42,483 nucleotides of DNA from Roseobacter sp. (GTDB taxonomy: Bacteria; Pseudomonadota; Alphaproteobacteria; Rhodobacterales; Rhodobacteraceae). The stretch covers positions 1 to 42,483 of the forward strand of contig NZ_JAHEHZ010000011.1 in the NCBI RefSeq assembly GCF_024639605.1. The letters run 5' to 3'. The notes below the pieces were generated by a model that saw only the letters and a list, made by a program, of their open reading frames with translations, did not search any database and was not told the DNA's origin. A program made the translations under genes and the position numbers. Below are positions 1 through 8,053 of the stretch, piece by piece (within the stretch, counting starts at the first letter, position 1; every line of letters starts with the position of its first letter).

Positions 1-819
1 TTTCAGCGCCCGTTGGCAACGCCCCCCACTTGTGAAAATGCGCCCTGAGCGGTTTTGCCGCCGGGGGCCTTTGACGCTGCCGCTAAATTCCAGCATTTTG
101 TGCAGTTACACACGTTGCTGCGACACCGCAGACGACAGGATGAATGCCTCTCCGAGACGAGAGATAATGTTGCTGAGCGCAAAAATCCCGCTGTTAACGG
201 TCCCGGACAGCCCCCGACAGATACACCGGAGGCAAACGACTTATGCCTGCCTCTCATGCGCCCCCAGACGTGGTTTATCCGGATCCACCATTGCGACGAT
301 CGCGGGCCACGGGGGGCATTCCACCGGGATCGTGAATTTTCACATCGACAACACACAAAAACTCCATGCAGTAACCGTTGTGTGTTTCGCGAAGATGCAT
401 CACGTCAAATGGTTCTGCGAGTGCAGCAAGGCAGGTCTGAGTGCCGGCGAAAAGCCGCTGGCGATTGCGGATTCGCATTTTATTGCCATGATCTGCATCG
501 CCTGAAAGCTTGCAGTCCGGTATACTTTTTTCGGCGCGGATCGGCGCCGCGCCGTCTGCGGTGATTGATCGATACGACTGGCACACGCCGGTTCGCGCTG
601 CCGCTGCCGCATTGCAAGGATCCACAGAATGACGTAGGGTGCAGGTCGGTGGATGCACGCATCTCCGGCCGGTCCTCTGAAGTGTTACCTGACGGTCCTT
701 GCCTGACTGTTCTCATCTTTCCACGCATTGTGCCCCGCAAAGACACGCGCAGACCCGCACCTGTCCGGCGCCGGTCTTTGCCGGTCACTTTACAGCACCC
801 TGAGCCTTCACATCATGCC
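1..819. other. Region without a supportable gene
   Basis: This stretch has several overlapping open frames on both strands, the longest about 150 codons. None starts behind a Shine-Dalgarno sequence, none resembles a family I know, and their composition (many Arg, Cys, Pro and His in all frames) is typical of chance frames in GC-rich DNA. A perfect 7-bp inverted repeat with a 7-base loop lies at 533-553. Its T-run is on the wrong side for a plus-strand terminator, and the minus strand has an A-run instead. The YcaO gene ends at 820 and points into this region, so an unannotated short peptide gene here would be of interest, but I cannot identify one. Confidence 0.5.
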
Positions 820-2046
820 TTAAACGAGCAGTGGCAGTGCCGCCTGCCGCCCTGTCGCGCCTGCGGTGCCGGTCAGCGCCGGCAACAACGCGTCTGCCGA
901 TGGCAGGTTCAGGAACCGCGGTCGCTGTGAGACGAGCCCGGGTGCGATGATCCGCAAGGCGGGCGCCCCAAACTGCGCCCGCGTCATATCAAAAACAGCA
1001 AAAGTTCCGCCCCTTGCGGCACAGCAGTCTGACAGCCCGGCCGTTGTCCGCGGAACGTCCGCTGCCCCGTCGGGAGTGAACCGGGGATCGGCGCGGCTCA
1101 TTCCCGCGATCCAGGGTGTCAGCGGATGCTCCGGGCCATGATGCTGCGCCATGCGGATGCGGAATTCGCTGTCGGCCAGTTCCAGCGCCGCGGCAAGCGC
1201 TGCCGCGCGCAGGTCGGTGCGCGCTGCAAACCCGCAGGCGACGGCACCGCCATCCGGGGCACTGCTCACAGCTGCGACGCAATGCGGGGCCTGCGGTGCT
1301 GCAAGGAGCATCAGCGTTGTTTCGCGTTCACGCGCGCCGAACGCGCGCAACAGATCAGGCACTTCCTCCAGCAATGACAAAGGCAACGCCGCAGCGCGGA
1401 TGCCGCCCCACCACCAGCGACCGATGGCGTCACTCTCAAAGAGTTCCGCAAGGGCTGCGGCAACGGCTGCATCATGGTCCCTGCCCGATGCACAGCCTTC
1501 GCTTCCCGACGGGTTCAGGGCGCTTACGCCATCTCCACCGATCCACACCAGATCAGAGGGCGCGCACACCACGCGACCACTCAGCAGATCCACGCCTTCG
1601 TGCCACATCGCATCCCGGCCCGGCGCGCCCGGCCAGAGGTCCTCATCGCCCCAGCGCTCATTCCAGGACTTATGTGCGGCATACTGTGCCTGAGAAAACC
1701 GCAGAACCTCGGTGCGGTCGAGCCGGCCTCCCACAGGGGCCGCACGCCCGGTATCCGCATCCCCGTTGCGACAGCAGGATACCAGCTCGGCCGCCTCACC
1801 GAGGGCCCGCCGCAGCGCGTCCGCGCGGGTGAGCCCGCGACCTGATGCCACGCGCCCCGTGACCGGCAGAGCCGCCGCCGGAAAACCGGACAGCGCCATG
1901 GCCGCATCACCCGGAACCACCGCCACCAGATGCACCGGCAGATCGGGTGCCTCGAACCAGTGCGGCGTGAAAAGTGCCGCCATCCGCGCCAGATCAGAAC
2001 CAGGTGCCGTCATAAAACTGTTTTCAACCCAAGCGTTAAAAGGCAT
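820..2046 (-). CDS. YcaO-family protein (divergent)
   Basis: YcaO enzymes use ATP to activate backbone amides, forming azolines, amidines or thioamides in peptides or proteins; some have unknown roles. Seen here: a first motif at residues 68-90, containing GRGLTRADAL and then an ExxE pair (E84, E87), and a second at about 184-212, GCASGRDHDAAVAAALAELF followed by ESDA and WWW. These match the YcaO ATP/Mg site (GKG..., ExxE; AAGN...EA...ALxExxER), but the usual Asn of AGN is Arg (R189) and the usual Arg of ER is Ser (S205). The C-terminus lacks the PxPxP tail common in azoline-forming YcaOs. Length with this start is 408 residues. The ATG at 2046 is chosen because the TTG at 2091 would overlap the divergent cyclase; 2013 is also possible. 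No TfuA or E1-like partner is adjacent. The family is secure; the reaction is unknown. Confidence 0.85.
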   Translation of the reverse strand: MPFNAWVENSFMTAPGSDLARMAALFTPHWFEAPDLPVHLVAVVPGDAAMALSGFPAAALPVTGRVASGRGLTRADALRRALGEAAELVSCCRNGDADTGRAAPVGGRLDRTEVLRFSQAQYAAHKSWNERWGDEDLWPGAPGRDAMWHEGVDLLSGRVVCAPSDLVWIGGDGVSALNPSGSEGCASGRDHDAAVAAALAELFESDAIGRWWWGGIRAAALPLSLLEEVPDLLRAFGARERETTLMLLAAPQAPHCVAAVSSAPDGGAVACGFAARTDLRAAALAAALELADSEFRIRMAQHHGPEHPLTPWIAGMSRADPRFTPDGAADVPRTTAGLSDCCAARGGTFAVFDMTRAQFGAPALRIIAPGLVSQRPRFLNLPSADALLPALTGTAGATGRQAALPLLV

Positions 2047-2075
2047 AGTTTCCGCACCGCGCGACCGGAGGAATG

Positions 2076-4487
2076 ATGTCCCAGCGAGCAATCCTTTTTG
2101 CCGACCTTGCCGGTTTCAGCCGGCACATGCGCGAGAACGAACCCGCCACCGTCGCCTATATCGCCGCCCGCCTCACCGAGGCGCGCGATGCCGTCGAAGC
2201 GGTCGGCGGCGAGGTTGTGAAAACGACCGGGGATGGTTTTGTGGCCCATTTCGCCACTGTGCCTGCTGCTCTGACTTTTGCAATCAGCTTTCAGCGCGCA
2301 GAGCCTGACACGCCCGGTGTCCGGCACGGATTTCGCATCGGGGTGCACTTTGGCCCGGTGCATTTCGGCAATGCCGACATCTATGGACATGCCGTCAATA
2401 TCGCCGCACGGCTTGAGGGGATAGCGCCCCCGGGCGGCATCACCATCTCCGGTGCCGCGTTTCGCCGCGCCGAGACCTTTGCGCGCGATTTCAGCGGCCG
2501 CGGGCCGGTGGTGCTGCGCAATATAGGTGAGAACATCACCGCCTATGATTATTCACCCGGCCGCAACGAGCCGGCATCCCTGCCCGCCGATGTGACCGTG
2601 ATCGGCAGCCTGCACATTTCGTCGGAAGACGGTGCCCGGGTTGAGCTGCGCTCAGAGCGCGCGCGGATCCTGCTCGGTATTCTGGTGCTGGGCGGGCCGG
2701 ACCCGCAGCAGCGCACCCAATGCGCGGCCCTGATGGGCAATCCCGAAGATGCCGCGGGGCTCGAAGCGGCCCGGCGCACCCTGGCGCGGGCCTTCCGGCG
2801 CGCCGGGGCCGCCGGACTGCGGCTGCACGATGAAGGAACGATCGGCGTCGACCAGTCGATCGTGCGTGTTGATCTTTACGAGTTGCCCCGCGACGCCAGA
2901 TCGGGCGCGGTAGACCCGAAACTGGTGCGCGGGATCGACTGGGACGTGGAACTTGCGCCCGGACTGGGAGATCAGGGCGGCTCTCTCGCGGGCTGGGCCC
3001 GCGTGATGCGCGGACGCTGGCGTCGCGAGGCCGCCGGCGCGCTTGAGGTCTGTCTGAAACGGTTCCGCGCGGAAGAAGACGGCGCACGGGTGGCCGCTGA
3101 GGCGCTGCTGCTGATCGAGCCCGGCCATGAACCTGCCGCACGGGTGCTGATCCGGCACTATAACGCGCTCGGCAACCGCGCGATGGCCATGCAGGAATAC
3201 GAACGGTTGCGGGACTGGCTGACCGGTCGCTACGACATGGCGCCCTCGGCTGAGACCGAAGCACTGATCGCCGGGATCCGCGCAGGCGAAGCGGCTGATG
3301 CTCTCCCGCCCGGCAGTTTCACCGACACCCGCCGGCCCGATCTGCGTGTCGGTGCCTTTTCCGCCAGTGACAGCAATGCCGATCTGGCCGCCGGCCTGCG
3401 GTCTGATGTGGTGGCTGCGCTGTCACGGTTTCGCGAATGGTATGTTGCGGAATCTTCCGGGCGTGACGGCGGCGATTACCTTCTGACCGCGCGCGTCGGT
3501 GAACAGCACGCCACCTTTTCGTTCACCCGCACCAGTGATGGCGTTGTGCTGTGGCAGGAACGGCTCGCATCCGGCGCGGACTGGAAGCGGTCTCAGGAGC
3601 AGCTTGTCGCCCGCGTCGCCGCCCGTGCCGAAGTCTATGTCTCAGCCGACCGCGTGGCGCGGGCATTTGGCGGGACGGAATCCTCGCAGTTTGACGACTG
3701 GATGCGCGCCGAAGGGTTGCTGGCGCGCTGGGACCCGGATGCTGAAACCGAGGCAGCCGCCCTTCTGGAAAACCTTCTGGAACGCGATCCGGCCTTTGCG
3801 CCGGCTTACGCCAGCCTCGCCAGCATTTATAACGTGCGTCACATCGTACGCCCCGGACTGAACCGCAGCGACGAAGACACCCGCCGCGCGCTGGCAACCG
3901 CGGTGCGGGCCACTGAACTTGATCCGCTGGATGCCCGCGGGCAGCTGGCCTTTGCCTGGGCGTCAGCCATGGCAGGCCATTACGATCTGGGCACGGTGCA
4001 CCTCGATCTGGCGACAACCCTCAACCCTACCAGCTCACGTACAGTGATCTCAGCCGCAATGGGGTTTGCGTTTTTCGGGCGCGCAGAACGGGCGCGCGAT
4101 CTTTTTGAGAAAACAGCACGTACTGCTCCGGTTCTGGCCCGCTGGCAGTGGTGCTACGGCGTTCCGGTGCGGTTTTTCGCAGGTGATTATTCCGGCGCTG
4201 CGGATGCTGCCTTACAGGGGGGCGACGCCATCAAAGACAACTACGGCTGGCTCGCAGCAAGCTACGCAGCCCTTGAGGATCGCGATAATGCCGCGGCGGC
4301 ATTCGACACCCTGAGCGAAACGATCAAACCGTTCTGGGAGGGCTCTGTGCCCCTTGACGCGCTCAGCCTTGCGCGGTGGTTTATCAGCGCCTACCCCCTG
4401 CGGCGGCCCGAAGACACGGTCCGCCTTGCCAGCGCCATCGCCTTTGCCGCAGGGCTGGAGGTCTCCGCCCTTACCGGCAGCGCGTGA
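2076..4487 (+). CDS. Adenylate/guanylate cyclase with BTAD-like and TPR-like regions
   Basis: A predicted soluble class III nucleotide cyclase, 803 residues. Residues 1-165 are the catalytic domain: metal-binding D10 in ILFADLAGFS and D53 in VVKTTGDGF, the purine-selecting Lys K49, and the later DIYGHAVNIAARLE segment with the Asn and Arg used in catalysis. These residues favour ATP as substrate. Residues about 175-410 resemble the bacterial transcriptional activation domain found in SARP/AfsR regulators, but without a clear DNA-binding HTH. Residues about 415-530 look like the TolB-like region seen in such cyclases, and about 545-790 contain alanine-rich helical repeats of TPR type. GGAGG at 2067-2071 supports the ATG at 2076 rather than 2073. 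It starts 29 bp from the divergent YcaO gene and overlaps the convergent 169-residue gene by 17 bp. cAMP output is inferred from residues only. Confidence 0.88.
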   Translation: MSQRAILFADLAGFSRHMRENEPATVAYIAARLTEARDAVEAVGGEVVKTTGDGFVAHFATVPAALTFAISFQRAEPDTPGVRHGFRIGVHFGPVHFGNADIYGHAVNIAARLEGIAPPGGITISGAAFRRAETFARDFSGRGPVVLRNIGENITAYDYSPGRNEPASLPADVTVIGSLHISSEDGARVELRSERARILLGILVLGGPDPQQRTQCAALMGNPEDAAGLEAARRTLARAFRRAGAAGLRLHDEGTIGVDQSIVRVDLYELPRDARSGAVDPKLVRGIDWDVELAPGLGDQGGSLAGWARVMRGRWRREAAGALEVCLKRFRAEEDGARVAAEALLLIEPGHEPAARVLIRHYNALGNRAMAMQEYERLRDWLTGRYDMAPSAETEALIAGIRAGEAADALPPGSFTDTRRPDLRVGAFSASDSNADLAAGLRSDVVAALSRFREWYVAESSGRDGGDYLLTARVGEQHATFSFTRTSDGVVLWQERLASGADWKRSQEQLVARVAARAEVYVSADRVARAFGGTESSQFDDWMRAEGLLARWDPDAETEAAALLENLLERDPAFAPAYASLASIYNVRHIVRPGLNRSDEDTRRALATAVRATELDPLDARGQLAFAWASAMAGHYDLGTVHLDLATTLNPTSSRTVISAAMGFAFFGRAERARDLFEKTARTAPVLARWQWCYGVPVRFFAGDYSGAADAALQGGDAIKDNYGWLAASYAALEDRDNAAAAFDTLSETIKPFWEGSVPLDALSLARWFISAYPLRRPEDTVRLASAIAFAAGLEVSALTGSA

Positions 4488-4980
4488 AGGCAAAGCTCGC
4501 GATAAGATAGTCTTCAAGGCGTTTGCGGTTGGCGTCGCTCTGAGCGGCCAGAAAGTCCGCAACCAGGGCGATCGTATCAGGCACAACGGTTTGCGAGATA
4601 TAGTCATACGCAGAGGTCTGGGCATTCTGCTGAACCACGGCTGTCATCCGGAAGGTGTTGCCGTTTTTGTCGTCAATATCACCACGCAGCTCAAGCTTAT
4701 CATTCACCACATTGCCCGGATTGGCGAGCGTCTCAAGGGCATATTTGTTGCCCTGGCGTTCCAGAACCCTGAAATCATCGCCTGTGGTTGCCAGCACCGC
4801 ATGGCATTCAGTCGCCGGGTCGGCGAATTTATCAAGAATGCCCTGCACAAGATCTTCTGCATCATTTTTGTCCGCAACGCCGCCGGATCCCGCCCGGATA
4901 TCGCTGCCGGCCGAGATCATGCCCTCCCGGCGCGCGGCCGGGGTCATATCTGCTGTCTCAAAGAAAATAACGGATGGCAT
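4471..4980 (-). CDS. Unknown 169-residue protein downstream of heme peroxidase
   Basis: I do not recognise this protein. The start at 4980 is well supported by AAAGGA eight bases upstream; a longer frame to 5037 has no ribosome site and would overlap the peroxidase. The sequence is acidic, has no signal peptide or membrane segment, and has two cysteines: one mid-protein (TECHAVL) and one in the last three residues (TRCR end). Short glycine-rich and charged stretches alternate with predicted helices; the last 45 residues look helical. It lies 31 bp behind the heme peroxidase on the same strand, so the two are almost certainly co-transcribed, and its 3' end overlaps the convergent cyclase gene. 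A role as partner or substrate of the peroxidase, or of the nearby YcaO enzyme, is speculation based only on position. Confidence 0.8.
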   Translation of the reverse strand: MPSVIFFETADMTPAARREGMISAGSDIRAGSGGVADKNDAEDLVQGILDKFADPATECHAVLATTGDDFRVLERQGNKYALETLANPGNVVNDKLELRGDIDDKNGNTFRMTAVVQQNAQTSAYDYISQTVVPDTIALVADFLAAQSDANRKRLEDYLIASFAFTRCR

Positions 4981-5011
4981 AATGAGTGTCCTTTCTGATG
5001 TGTAATACAGT

Positions 5012-6559
5012 TCAGGGCGGAGGAGGCCCCGCGTCAAGTGTGGTCGAGACCCTGAGCAGGTCCGGCAGGGTCAGAATGCCCTGTGCAGGCACCGTGCCGC
5101 CCCGCGCCGCGCAGATTGCAGCATGCAGCGTCTCCGCGACAATCCGGCCGGCAAGCGGCCCAAGCCGCGCGCCACCGCTGAGAAACTGCGCCTCGCGCAG
5201 GGTATAAAACCACAATGGTGTGCGGTCGCAGAGCCGGTCGCCAGCCGCCCCGTCGGTGAGCGCGGCAGTGATGGCCGAGGGCTGGTCTGCGGCAATTTGT
5301 TCGGGCGTCAGCAGTGCACCGCTGAAAATGCCGGGATCTGCGTGCCAGAGCCCCTGTGCGGATGTCAGCCCCACAGACTGCCCGCGCGCCAGCGTCATTT
5401 GCGCAAGATTTGCCGGGCCCGGTTGCTCGCTCAGATGGCCCGGATCAAGCTGCCCCATCTCGTGATACAGAACCGGCGTTATCGGCGCCGCGACATTGTC
5501 CGCCGTCGCGGCATCGGAATCGTGCCAGTCCGCCTCCCAGCGGAAACTCAGAACCCGGTGCCCGTCATCATGCATTGCAAGGCTGGTTCCGTTGAACGTA
5601 TGCGCCAGCAGCTGCGGCATGAAATGGGGCGACGGACCGGTCCGCGACCAGGTGTAGCGGTCACGCACCATGGGGTGCCCGAACCGGTAGGCGGCAAAGG
5701 CAAATTCCGCAGGGATCAGCAGATGTCCCGGATCGGCAGTGCCGGGTGCAACAAGTCTGCGTCCGTTGGCCATGATGTCGGCAAGCGTGCCGGCATCGAT
5801 AATACGCGGCAGAAAATCATAAAGCGTAATCTGATGTACCGCATCGATAAGACCCTGTTTGGGATCAGGCACGCCGTCGCGGCACAGCCTGACATAATAG
5901 CGCAAAAGCGCCACGTGCAGCTGTGCCAGAAACAGGTTCGCATCCGAACGGGTGTCCGGGATCAGTGGCCTGCCACCGGTATCCCGTGGCAGGTCGAGAA
6001 AGCTGTCAAATGAACTGCGTGACGTGCGCCCGAGGGCCACGTCCTGTTCCACCAGTGCGCCGGTCTGCTGATACACGCCGGCCATGTGCTGCAGGTGTTC
6101 TGTCGGGGGCGGAAAAACCGTGTCGAGATCAAGTGCGGCAGTGTTCAGATTAAGCGGCGCACCAGGGTCTGAGACATTGCTCCGGCTGAGATCATGGCCG
6201 AGAAACTGAGCAAAATAAACATATGCCGAAGGCAGCGCGGGCTCTGCTGCGGGCCATGCCGGTCGCACCGAGGATACCATCGCAAGGGCTAAAGCCGCGA
6301 GCGGCCCGTCGCGGGTGTCCTGCTCGCGTGGTCCGAGCCGGCTGTAGCCGGCAACCTGCCCCCCGCCTCCGGCCCCTTCGCGGTTTTCCAGATCAGCCTG
6401 AAGCCCCCCCGGACCGGGCCCGACCGGTACATCTGCAAGAAGTGCACGTCCGGTGCCGAACAGCGTGGCGGAATAGGCACCGGCATCATCAGGGCCTGCG
6501 GTATCGGCCACAAGCTTCAGCCCGCCTCCGTGCATGTGAGCGCAAACGCTTTTGCTCAT
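5012..6559 (-). CDS. Animal-type heme peroxidase family protein
   Basis: Member of the peroxidase-cyclooxygenase (An_peroxidase) superfamily, heme enzymes that use hydrogen peroxide to oxidise halides, phenols or other substrates. Seen in its 515 residues: the distal-heme motif YFAQFLGHDLS with the distal His; the arginine motif PDTRSDANLFLAQLHVALL, equivalent to DTRSSEM...LHTLLLREHNR of mammalian enzymes; and the proximal-His motif AYRFGHPMVRDRY. The residue that would form the heme ester (Glu of DTRSSEM) is Ala, and the Asn that normally contacts the proximal His in the NxxRGR-type helix appears as Thr (QMTLARGQSVGL). No signal peptide is visible, so it may be cytoplasmic or exported by another route. 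It precedes the 169-residue protein by 31 bp and follows the M20 peptidase gene by 57 bp on the same strand, with no terminator between them. Family assignment is firm; substrate unknown. Confidence 0.9.
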   Translation of the reverse strand: MSKSVCAHMHGGGLKLVADTAGPDDAGAYSATLFGTGRALLADVPVGPGPGGLQADLENREGAGGGGQVAGYSRLGPREQDTRDGPLAALALAMVSSVRPAWPAAEPALPSAYVYFAQFLGHDLSRSNVSDPGAPLNLNTAALDLDTVFPPPTEHLQHMAGVYQQTGALVEQDVALGRTSRSSFDSFLDLPRDTGGRPLIPDTRSDANLFLAQLHVALLRYYVRLCRDGVPDPKQGLIDAVHQITLYDFLPRIIDAGTLADIMANGRRLVAPGTADPGHLLIPAEFAFAAYRFGHPMVRDRYTWSRTGPSPHFMPQLLAHTFNGTSLAMHDDGHRVLSFRWEADWHDSDAATADNVAAPITPVLYHEMGQLDPGHLSEQPGPANLAQMTLARGQSVGLTSAQGLWHADPGIFSGALLTPEQIAADQPSAITAALTDGAAGDRLCDRTPLWFYTLREAQFLSGGARLGPLAGRIVAETLHAAICAARGGTVPAQGILTLPDLLRVSTTLDAGPPPP

Positions 6560-6616
6560 TCCCGTTTTCCGTGCATCTTCATCTCACTGAAAGATAACAC
6601 GAAAGTGCCCGGTCTG

Positions 6617-8053
6617 TCAGCCCGCAGTGCCGCAGGCCCCGGTGCGCGGCAGACCCGCGTCCGCAGCACCGATATCCCAGAACAGACCCGTCATAATCTG
6701 CAGCCCCTCGCGACAGATGCTCGCGCGCATATGCTCGTCAGGTGCGTGCTGGCTGCAGCCGCGCCATGAATGCGGGATCCATACGGTCGGCATTCCGAGA
6801 ATTTCGGTGAACACGTGGTTCGGCAGCGATCCTGCAAGATTGGGCAGCAGATGCGGCCGCTTCAGGGTGGTATTCTGCACAGACGCGCAGACAAATTTCG
6901 TCCAGGGATGGTCCGGCGCCAGCCGTGTGGCGGGGAAATGCCCCCCCTGGTGCGGGCGGATTTCAACCCGGCCCAGACCGCGCGCGTCCAGTATCGCTCT
7001 GAGAGCGGGAAGCAGTGCTGCGGTATCTGTGCCGGTCACAAAGCGCAGCTGGCATGTGGCGCGGGCCGTGCCGGAGATTGCGTTGACAGGAGCCTCAGGC
7101 AGGCCACTGGTCATGGCGAGCACCGCAAAGCTGTTCCATCCATAGGCGCGCTCGGCCATGCTCAGATCAGGCGCGCCCCAGTCCTCATCCGGTTCCGGCC
7201 CGTCGCCGCCTGTCACCGGCAGATCGCGCAGCGCCGCGCGCACGTCGGGCGTAAGGCTGTCGGGCCGCCATTCAGGGATCAGCAGATCTCCGCGGGCGTC
7301 GGTGATCAGCGCCAGCGCCTGAGCGATGAGCATGGCAGGATCCGCCAGCAGGCCGCCCCAGTTGCCCGAATGGTGCGCCCCGTCGCGCAGATCCGCCACC
7401 AGATCAAAGGTGACCGCGCCGCGCGATCCGGTGAAAACGGTGGGTGTGTCCGGCTGCAGGCGCGGCCCGTCCGAGGCGATCAGTACATCTGCCGACAGAC
7501 GGTCTTTCATCGCACTGAAAAATTCCGCGAGACCCGCCGAACCGGTCTCCTCGCTCATCTCGATGATAATCCGGCTGTTGAACCCCAGATGTCCCCGCCC
7601 GGCGATCACCTGCTCCAGCGCTATTATATTGATCAGATGCTGGCCCTTGTTGTCCGCCGTGCCGCGCCCGTAGATCTCTTCGCCGTCAACGCTCACCACA
7701 AAGGGCTCAAGGCCCGCGCGCCACTGCCCCTCCTGGCCGTGGATGACATCGCCGTGACCATAGGTCAGAACCGTCGGCAGCCCGTCGCCTTCATGCCGTT
7801 CCGCAACAAGAAACGGTCCGCCACGCGGATCAGGGTTCGGGAAAATCCCGCAGGAATAGCCCGCCGCCTCCAGGCGCGGCATTATCGCCTCCGTGAGGTA
7901 AGCTTGCAGAACCTCTGCACGCGCCGGGTTCTGGCTTTCGGTCGGATAGGCCACAAGCGCCGCCAGATCCCGCACAAACCGCCCGTCATCAAAGAAAGCT
8001 GCAGCTGCAGTAACGGCAGCGTCCCGCGACGATCTGGCCCCGGGCCCCGTCAC
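6617..8053 (-). CDS. M20-family metallopeptidase / amidohydrolase
   Basis: Zinc-dependent exo- or dipeptidase of the M20/ArgE/DapE group, 478 residues, about the usual length for M20 dipeptidases. Metal and catalytic motifs are intact: TYGHGDVIHG (first zinc His and Asp), IYGRGTADNKGQ (bridging Asp), EMSEETGS (catalytic Glu pair), and a C-terminal CSQHAPDEHM that supplies the last His. The dimerisation lid lies between, roughly residues 200-320. The start is a GTG whose last two bases overlap the TGA of the upstream lyase gene (GTGA), so translation is coupled. The context of a lyase and a dehydrogenase in the same operon suggests hydrolysis of an N-acyl or peptide-like intermediate. The substrate cannot be read from sequence. 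Confidence 0.92.
   Translation of the reverse strand: MTGPGARSSRDAAVTAAAAFFDDGRFVRDLAALVAYPTESQNPARAEVLQAYLTEAIMPRLEAAGYSCGIFPNPDPRGGPFLVAERHEGDGLPTVLTYGHGDVIHGQEGQWRAGLEPFVVSVDGEEIYGRGTADNKGQHLINIIALEQVIAGRGHLGFNSRIIIEMSEETGSAGLAEFFSAMKDRLSADVLIASDGPRLQPDTPTVFTGSRGAVTFDLVADLRDGAHHSGNWGGLLADPAMLIAQALALITDARGDLLIPEWRPDSLTPDVRAALRDLPVTGGDGPEPDEDWGAPDLSMAERAYGWNSFAVLAMTSGLPEAPVNAISGTARATCQLRFVTGTDTAALLPALRAILDARGLGRVEIRPHQGGHFPATRLAPDHPWTKFVCASVQNTTLKRPHLLPNLAGSLPNHVFTEILGMPTVWIPHSWRGCSQHAPDEHMRASICREGLQIMTGLFWDIGAADAGLPRTGACGTAG

Noticed and set aside
533-553. Perfect 7-bp hairpin, considered as a terminator
   Set aside because: T-run lies before the stem on the plus strand and becomes an A-run on the minus strand.
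32-564. Two overlapping plus-strand frames of 157 and 169 codons before the YcaO gene
   Set aside because: No ribosome site, no family resemblance, and mutually overlapping in different frames; typical of chance frames in GC-rich DNA.
480-788. Minus-strand frame of 102 codons just past the YcaO gene, considered as a peptide precursor
   Set aside because: Highly basic throughout, no leader/core pattern and no ribosome site.
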